Source: Croceimicrobium sp965228705 (lineage in GTDB: Bacteria > Bacteroidota > Bacteroidia > Flavobacteriales > Schleiferiaceae). Taken from it: a stretch of 64,000 bases of DNA. Positions 59,444 through 64,000 of this stretch are shown here, one piece after another. Positions within the stretch are counted from its first letter, which is position 1. Each line of letters begins with the position of its first letter. The notes below the pieces were generated by a model. The model saw nothing but the letters and a program-made list of their open reading frames with translations. It searched no databases and was not told the origin of the DNA. The stretch is from the NCBI RefSeq assembly GCF_965228705.1, contig NZ_OZ245832.1:1674001-1738000 (forward strand), given 5' to 3'. Both the position numbers and the translations under genes were made by a program.

Positions 59444-60307
59444 ATGAGACAGTTAAAGATCACAAAACAGGTTACCAACCGGGAAACCGCCTCACTCGAC
59501 AAATACCTTCAGGAAATTGGGAAAGTAGACCTGATTACTGCCGAGGAAGAAGTAGAGTTAGCGCAGCGAATCAAGGCTGGTGATCAGGTAGCTTTGGAAA
59601 AATTAACCAAAGCCAACCTTCGATTTGTGGTTTCTGTGGCTAAGCAATACCAAAACCAGGGATTAACCCTGCCGGATCTTATCAACGAAGGAAACCTCGG
59701 ATTAATCAAGGCCGCACAACGTTTCGACGAAACTCGCGGATTTAAATTTATTTCCTACGCCGTTTGGTGGATTCGCCAAAGTATCCTGCAAGCCCTGGCA
59801 GAGCAATCGCGTATTGTGCGTTTGCCATTGAATAAGATCGGTTCGATCAATAAGATCAACAAATCTTATGCGCAATTGGAACAAGAGCATGAGCGTGCTC
59901 CCTCCCCTGAAGAAATCGCCGATAACTTAGAGATGGGTGAGAATGACGTTAAGGAGAGCATGCGTAACAGTGGTCGTCATATTTCCATGGACGCTCCCTT
60001 AGTGGAAGGCGAAGACAGCAACCTGTATGATGTATTGAATACCGGTGAAAGTCCTAATCCTGATGACACCCTGATGCAAGATTCTTTGCGTACTGAGATC
60101 GAACGCTCTTTAGCCACATTGACCCCACGTGAAGGAGATGTGGTACGCCTTTACTTTGGCCTTGGCGGCCAACACCCCATGACCCTAGAAGAGATCGGAG
60201 AGAAATTCGACCTTACTCGCGAACGGGTGCGTCAGATCAAAGAAAAAGCGATCCGCAGATTAAAACACACATCAAGAAGTAAAATTCTTAAAACCTATTT
60301 AGGTTAA
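59444..60307 (+). CDS. rpoD: Primary sigma factor, short Bacteroidota form (RpoD/SigA)
   Basis: A 287-residue sigma-70 factor lacking region 1.1 and the long non-conserved insert of E. coli RpoD, as is usual for the primary sigma of this phylum. Region 1.2 is SLDKYLQEIGKVDLITAEEE. Region 2 contains ANLRFVVSVAKQYQNQGLTL and GFKFISYAVWWIRQSILQAL. Region 3 follows, and region 4 ends LTRERVRQIKEKAIRRLK. It is expected to read the TTTG/TAnnTTTG promoters seen throughout this window. A terminator follows at 60312. Confidence 0.97.
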   Translation: MRQLKITKQVTNRETASLDKYLQEIGKVDLITAEEEVELAQRIKAGDQVALEKLTKANLRFVVSVAKQYQNQGLTLPDLINEGNLGLIKAAQRFDETRGFKFISYAVWWIRQSILQALAEQSRIVRLPLNKIGSINKINKSYAQLEQEHERAPSPEEIADNLEMGENDVKESMRNSGRHISMDAPLVEGEDSNLYDVLNTGESPNPDDTLMQDSLRTEIERSLATLTPREGDVVRLYFGLGGQHPMTLEEIGEKFDLTRERVRQIKEKAIRRLKHTSRSKILKTYLG

Positions 60308-60311
60308 TTTC

Positions 60312-60340
60312 AAACCCCGGCCATTGCGTCGGGGTTTTTT
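60312..60340 (+). terminator. Terminator after rpoD
   Basis: AAACCCCG (60312-60319) pairs with CGGGGTTT (60330-60337) around a ten-base loop, followed by a T run to 60340. The T run leads directly into the rpe -7 box. Confidence 0.85.
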
Positions 60341-60347
60341 ATTTTTG
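60340..60347 (+). promoter_or_regulatory. Predicted -7 box for rpe
   Basis: TATTTTTG matches TAnnTTTG exactly, 15 bases before the rpe ATG. It shares its first T with the T run of the rpoD terminator, so stop and start signals overlap. Confidence 0.5.
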
Positions 60348-60362
60348 CCGAAAATTAAACTT

Positions 60363-61010
60363 ATGGCACTTATTGCACCTAGCCTTTTGGCTGCCGACTT
60401 CCTGAATCTTGAACGCGATTGTAAAATGGTGAACGAAAGTGCCGCCGACTGGTTTCACCTGGACGTGATGGATGGACTTTTTGTTCCTAACATCTCTTTC
60501 GGTTTACCCGTAATTGAGGCCATCAACCGTGTAGCCACTAAAACTCTGGATGTTCATTTAATGATCGAAAAGCCTGAGCGCTATATCCAGGATTTCAAAG
60601 CTGCTGGCGCCGATGTGCTTACCGTGCATTACGAAGCCTCTACTCACTTACACCGCAGCTTACAGGCTATTAAAGCCGAAGGCATGCAAGCTGGTGTAGC
60701 CTTAAATCCGCATACTCCCGTAAGCTTATTAAAAGATGTGATCCAAGATATTGATCTGGTTTGCCTGATGAGCGTAAACCCTGGCTTTGGTGGTCAGAAA
60801 TTTATTGAGCGTACCTATGATAAAGTACGTGAATTGAAAGGCATGATCAATGAAGCGGGTTCCAATACCCTCATCGAAATTGATGGTGGGGTAAATACCG
60901 ATAATGCACCCAATCTTATTGCGGCTGGTGCCGATGTATTAGTAGCTGGAAGCTTTGTTTTCCGTGCCAAAGATCAAATAGGAACTATCGCCGCTTTAAA
61001 AGCGATTTAA
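60363..61010 (+). CDS. rpe: Ribulose-phosphate 3-epimerase
   Basis: A 215-residue TIM-barrel enzyme of the pentose phosphate pathway, interconverting ribulose-5-P and xylulose-5-P. Family signatures are IAPSLLAADFLNLERD, WFHLDVMDGLFVPNISFG, LDVHLMIEKPERYI, MSVNPGFGGQKFI and EIDGGVN. A TTG 13 codons upstream (60324) lies inside the rpoD terminator, so the ATG at 60363 is used. Its stop overlaps the convergent glsB-like gene by four bases. Confidence 0.98.
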   Translation: MALIAPSLLAADFLNLERDCKMVNESAADWFHLDVMDGLFVPNISFGLPVIEAINRVATKTLDVHLMIEKPERYIQDFKAAGADVLTVHYEASTHLHRSLQAIKAEGMQAGVALNPHTPVSLLKDVIQDIDLVCLMSVNPGFGGQKFIERTYDKVRELKGMINEAGSNTLIEIDGGVNTDNAPNLIAAGADVLVAGSFVFRAKDQIGTIAALKAI

Positions 61011-61996
61011 GCCTTTTCTGCATTGCTCCCTGTGCTGGGAATGTACAGGGGGCCTTCATACTCTGAGCTGTGCTCCTGATAATTCTTGACGTAGCGTTCT
61101 TTGCGCGCCGGATCAATATCCTCAAAACGGATTAAGATACCCGTTTCTTCCACCGAACCAAAGAATGGATTCTCGGTAGTGCCAAAGGAACGCATGGTAG
61201 TGCTCAAAGACATATAGCTATTGATGAGCGGTGGAATAGTCTCACCACGCTTCTTCACTTCCTGCGATAATACCTTATGCGCCTGCTTATAGGCCAGGCC
61301 TTTAAACAAATTGAAATAAGGACTTAACTCTTCTTCCGTTACCAAGGGAGTACGTGGACGTACCAATTGATCGGGATCGGGGAAGAAGTAGCGCATAAAG
61401 GCCAAAATGATATTGCGGGCTTCGCGCTCATAATGCGGATACATGGTTACTTTACCGAACATGTATTCCAGCTCCGGACTTTGAATCATCACCGAAGCTA
61501 AACCTTCCCATAAATTATCGAGGGCAAATAAGCCTTTACGAGCGGCAGTCCGCTGATATTTAGGTTGAACGAAGGAACGTCCTAATTCGATGGTAACGGG
61601 CAAGAACTCCTCCACCATTTTATCCGACAATTCGAATAATTTGCTGGTAGGCGATTTTAAGCGACCATCTTCATCGCGCTCGCCATCAATGCAACGTTGC
61701 AAGCGATAGCCGGCTAAAATCTCCTGATCTTCGGGATCCCAAACCACCAATTGCTGATAAGGATGGTTTTCGCTCAGATCGTATTGATCTAGGTCTAATT
61801 CCTTACCCGTACCCCCGCCTGCCGTGCGAAAAGCTTCTTCACGTAAACGACCAATCTCCCGAACAATATTCGGAGCATTGCGGTGATCTACCAAATACAA
61901 GTGATTACTTCCTTTGGAGGTATGATTTAAAAAGGCCTCGGCCTTGAGTTCACTTATAATGGCATCCCGGCTAACCGGACTGATTATTTCCTTCAT
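61007..61996 (-). CDS. glsB: GNAT-type N-acyltransferase, GlsB/OlsB-like
   Basis: A 329-residue protein of the group often called 'putative hemolysin' (COG3176). Family role: transfer of a hydroxy-fatty acyl group to an amino acid nitrogen (glycine, serine or ornithine) to start amino-acid lipid synthesis. The core is IVREIGRLREEAFRTAGGGT, QQLVVWDPEDQEILAGYRLQ and TIELGRSFVQPKYQ. An earlier ATG at 62023 overlaps the upstream gene; the ATG at 61994-61996 follows its stop by four bases and is preferred. It forms a tight pair with the PlsC-like gene, as glsB-glsA do in Bacteroides. The amino acid used cannot be read from sequence. Confidence 0.8.
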   Translation of the reverse strand: MKEIISPVSRDAIISELKAEAFLNHTSKGSNHLYLVDHRNAPNIVREIGRLREEAFRTAGGGTGKELDLDQYDLSENHPYQQLVVWDPEDQEILAGYRLQRCIDGERDEDGRLKSPTSKLFELSDKMVEEFLPVTIELGRSFVQPKYQRTAARKGLFALDNLWEGLASVMIQSPELEYMFGKVTMYPHYEREARNIILAFMRYFFPDPDQLVRPRTPLVTEEELSPYFNLFKGLAYKQAHKVLSQEVKKRGETIPPLINSYMSLSTTMRSFGTTENPFFGSVEETGILIRFEDIDPARKERYVKNYQEHSSEYEGPLYIPSTGSNAEKA

Positions 61997-62000
61997 CAAT

Positions 62001-62843
62001 TCATTTCTTTTTAGGTAAAGCATAAGTAAGGCTGCGCATGTACTCAGCCCACTCTACCAAGCTTTTCGAATTATCGAAACTTTGCCAGGAAACAGGTTCT
62101 CCAAAAGTAATGGTTATAGTCTTGCCTCTCTGCTTGAACATCTCATCTGCGAGATAGAACATTTCCAAATTGGCTTTGATGCCTAATTTACTACGCCAGT
62201 AGGAAAGATTGTAAAACCAGGATGAGTTTTTCCCATCAATATGCACAGGAATAATATCCTTCTTGTATTTCTTCGCTTTCGCGATAAAGCTCTTTTGCCA
62301 GGTTAGGTCACCAATACCATCCGGCAAACGACGACTTACCATCCCCGATGGGAATACCAAAATGGCTATATCCCGAGCGTAGGTTTCTTCAATCACCTGC
62401 AGGGCCTTGCGAGGATTGGCCCCCACTTTATTCACCGGAATAAAGAGCGGCTCGAGGTTCTTAATATTCAAGAGAATATCATTCACCAAAAACTGTTGAT
62501 CTTCCCTAACTTCTCCAACGGCCTTCATAAAGGCAATGCCATCTAAACCACCCAGGGGATGATTCGATGCTAAGATTACCCCACCTTCCTTAGGGATGTT
62601 TTCGAGGCCTACCGTTTTTACGGTAGTATTTAAAAAGTCGAGTCCGGCCCGCACAAAAGGCAAACCTTCCTTATCGCCATGCAAGCGCATCGCTTCGTTA
62701 ATTTCGTCTTGATGTATAATGCGTTTTATGTAGCGCATTACAAAACCCGGCAACCACTTGGCCAGGGCCGGATTTTTTTCGGCCACCACCTTCTCAATCT
62801 CAATGTACTTTTCCGGGGCGGATTGTAGCTCTGACTGGCTCAT
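62001..62843 (-). CDS. glsA: PlsC-type O-acyltransferase, GlsA/OlsA-like
   Basis: A 280-residue membrane-associated acyltransferase. The catalytic HX4D motif is in SNHPLGGLDG, with FPSGMVSRR at the position of the FPEG motif and a third block KKDIIPVHIDGKNSSWFYNL. Family role: adds the second acyl chain to a lyso-amino-acid lipid or lysophosphatidate. Being four bases upstream of the GNAT gene makes the amino-acid-lipid function more likely than the PlsC phospholipid role. A promoter box lies at 62860-62867. Confidence 0.82.
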   Translation of the reverse strand: MSQSELQSAPEKYIEIEKVVAEKNPALAKWLPGFVMRYIKRIIHQDEINEAMRLHGDKEGLPFVRAGLDFLNTTVKTVGLENIPKEGGVILASNHPLGGLDGIAFMKAVGEVREDQQFLVNDILLNIKNLEPLFIPVNKVGANPRKALQVIEETYARDIAILVFPSGMVSRRLPDGIGDLTWQKSFIAKAKKYKKDIIPVHIDGKNSSWFYNLSYWRSKLGIKANLEMFYLADEMFKQRGKTITITFGEPVSWQSFDNSKSLVEWAEYMRSLTYALPKKK

Positions 62844-62859
62844 GCAATTAAATTGACCG

Positions 62860-62867
62860 CAAATTTA
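62860..62867 (-). promoter_or_regulatory. Predicted -7 box for the glsA-glsB pair
   Basis: On the minus strand TAAATTTG matches TAnnTTTG exactly, 16 bases before the glsA-like ATG. It sits in the 43-base gap after the dehydrogenase gene. No -33 box at normal spacing was found. Confidence 0.5.
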
Positions 62868-62886
62868 GGGGAATAGGCGCAATTGG

Positions 62887-64000
62887 CTAAGCAACATAGT
62901 CCTTCAAATAAGCAAAGTATGAACTAAGTTTTCCATTGAGCTCCGTTTCACTGGCCTTCGCCAAAATTCCTTGCGGATCGCCATTAAAGAAATTGGGAAT
63001 AATATTTTTGATCAGCTCATTTCCAAAGTCTTCCGAAGCATCCCGAGGCAATTCACCCGGAAGATTATCTACGGCACTTACCGCAATGCTCCCTGATGTT
63101 CCAAAGGCAACCTCTTTTTCCGATTGCGGATCATAGGCATAAAAGGGATCAGCAATAGTCGAAGGACGAATAGTACTGGCTACCGGACCATCAATATCGC
63201 AGGATATATCCGCTACTAAATTGATCTTGAAACGCGGGTCGCGCGCATCAGCTCGACTAAAGATCAAGGGTGAACCTTCTGACCAGTAATGGCAAGCGAT
63301 ATACATATCAGCATGCTCAGCAAAAGGCAGGAAGTTCGACTCATAGCCTTTACTGTCTTGATAGAAATCCTTTCTCGTAAATGCTTTTCCGTCCTCTCGT
63401 TTAAAATAATCCTGCACATTTAATTGGGTGAACACCGCTTCTTTATTGAAGTCTTCGCGGATAAACTCATCCGGGTACACCTGGGTAATTTTAAGGGCAG
63501 AGAGAATTTCCATCGCTCCTCCTGCAACTTTTCCGGCTCCGGTAAGGGCAATTCTGAAATTCTGAGGCAGGTGAACTTTTACCAATTCCTGCTCTAATTC
63601 GCGACGATCTTTGCACTCATGTGCCGCCTTCAATTCAAATTCACCACTTAGCTTGCCAAAGGCCCTAAAGCCATTGTAAGCGCCTACAATTCCGGCATAG
63701 CGCCCAAAGCCCAGGAGGCGTTTACCACCGGGATCTTTGAGCATTTCATAATCGATGAGGCGGATTTTCTTATCGAGGATGGCTCGCAGTAAATCGCGAT
63801 TATAAGCCTGTTTTTTATAGGTATGCGAAAAGAAGAGGTAGCTTTTATTGGGGATCAACATGGCTACTGGTACTTCCTTAACGCCCAGCAAAACGTCACA
63901 ATCTGACAAATCTTCCTGAAGATTAAGGCCTGCCTCTGCATATTCGGCATCCGGGAAACAGCGAATAGGGCTGGGTTGAACGGCAATTTCCAAATTAGGA
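62887..64000 (-). CDS. NAD(P)-dependent dehydrogenase, alanine/saccharopine dehydrogenase-like, 5' end cut by window edge
   Basis: About 371 residues are visible. The reading frame runs off the right edge (codons Pro-Asn precede a possible TTG at 63993), so the true start lies outside. From memory, relatives have about 30-35 more N-terminal residues. The N-terminal part (IAVQPSPIRCFPDAEYAEAG, DVLLGVKEVP, SYLFFSHTYKKQ) matches the alanine dehydrogenase/PNT N-terminal domain. The Rossmann motif is ALTGAGKVAGGAMEIL, where the third Gly of GxGxxG is replaced by Ala in GAGKVA. KINLVADISCDIDGPVAST follows. Lysine or alanine metabolism is possible; the exact reaction is unknown. Confidence 0.85.
   Translation of the reverse strand, partial: PNLEIAVQPSPIRCFPDAEYAEAGLNLQEDLSDCDVLLGVKEVPVAMLIPNKSYLFFSHTYKKQAYNRDLLRAILDKKIRLIDYEMLKDPGGKRLLGFGRYAGIVGAYNGFRAFGKLSGEFELKAAHECKDRRELEQELVKVHLPQNFRIALTGAGKVAGGAMEILSALKITQVYPDEFIREDFNKEAVFTQLNVQDYFKREDGKAFTRKDFYQDSKGYESNFLPFAEHADMYIACHYWSEGSPLIFSRADARDPRFKINLVADISCDIDGPVASTIRPSTIADPFYAYDPQSEKEVAFGTSGSIAVSAVDNLPGELPRDASEDFGNELIKNIIPNFFNGDPQGILAKASETELNGKLSSYFAYLKDYVA

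Noticed and set aside
1..64000. CRISPR arrays, insertion sequences, prophage or toxin-antitoxin loci
   Set aside because: No regularly spaced repeats, transposase motifs, phage structural genes or typical toxin pairs were seen anywhere in the window.

Overview
The window is a gene-dense stretch (about 45% G+C by eye) of a chromosome from a member of the Bacteroidota, most likely a Flavobacteriia-type marine or aquatic bacterium. The reasons are: a short primary sigma factor without region 1.1; at least ten matches to the Bacteroidota promoter box TAnnTTTG just upstream of start codons; a PorT protein of the type IX secretion system; a TamL-type lipoprotein Omp85; a DUF3467 gene directly after rpoC; and a GlsA/GlsB-like pair for amino-acid lipids. 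I saw no phage, insertion sequence, CRISPR array or rRNA operon. No gap between genes exceeds 300 bases.

Layout. 1-1868 (minus): surE, a small membrane protein and the 5' two thirds of lpxB, which runs off the left edge. 1953-4577 (plus): a YugP-type zinc protease, then a BlaI/BlaR1-like repressor-protease pair behind two tandem operator palindromes and a G+C-rich intergenic insert. 4667-19653 (minus): a large information-processing block, read as rpsU, xerC-like recombinase, hpf, tRNA-Thr, tRNA-Tyr, tRNA-Gly, tRNA-Thr, tuf, tRNA-Trp, secE, nusG, rplK, rplA, rplJ, rplL, rpoB, rpoC, DUF3467. 19713-21976 (minus): an acyl-CoA dehydrogenase and a membrane-anchored protein with four helix-hairpin-helix modules.

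22127-34303 (plus): an AlsT-type Na+/amino-acid symporter with a SprB-like N-terminal domain, an MsbA-like ABC exporter, a FtsB/DivIC division protein, a large secreted Asp-box (VPS10/sortilin-like) protein, and the methylmalonyl-CoA mutase operon mutA-mutB-ybaB-meaB. 34368-40479 (minus): a cassette of two paralogous secreted proteins around an M48 metalloprotease, preceded by a small membrane-anchored protein. 40575-47962 (plus): aminotransferase, DUF4254, GT9 glycosyltransferase, two secreted unknowns, menG/ubiE, porT and a COG2509-type flavoprotein.

47969-52410 (mixed strands): cupin, secreted endonuclease/exonuclease/phosphatase-family protein, CorA-like transporter, small heme lipoprotein, EamA transporter and SPOUT RNA methyltransferase. 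52445-61010 (plus): tamL, class I fructose-bisphosphate aldolase, accD, rpsO, pnp, rpoD, rpe. 61007-64000 (minus): the glsB/glsA-like acyltransferase pair and an NAD(P)-dependent dehydrogenase cut by the right edge.

How the genes work together. The window combines core transcription and translation (RNA polymerase beta and beta', primary sigma, NusG, EF-Tu, ribosomal proteins, PNPase, HPF) with envelope biogenesis (LpxB, TamL, PorT, MsbA-like exporter, GlsAB-like, GT9) and propionate/odd-chain carbon use through methylmalonyl-CoA mutase and its G-protein chaperone. The least explained parts are the M48 plus paralogous secreted protein cassette, the secreted pair at 43448-44877, and the G+C-rich insert upstream of the BlaI-like gene. 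Several starts were moved from the longest reading frame to an internal ATG or TTG on the basis of signal peptides, family N-termini or promoter position.
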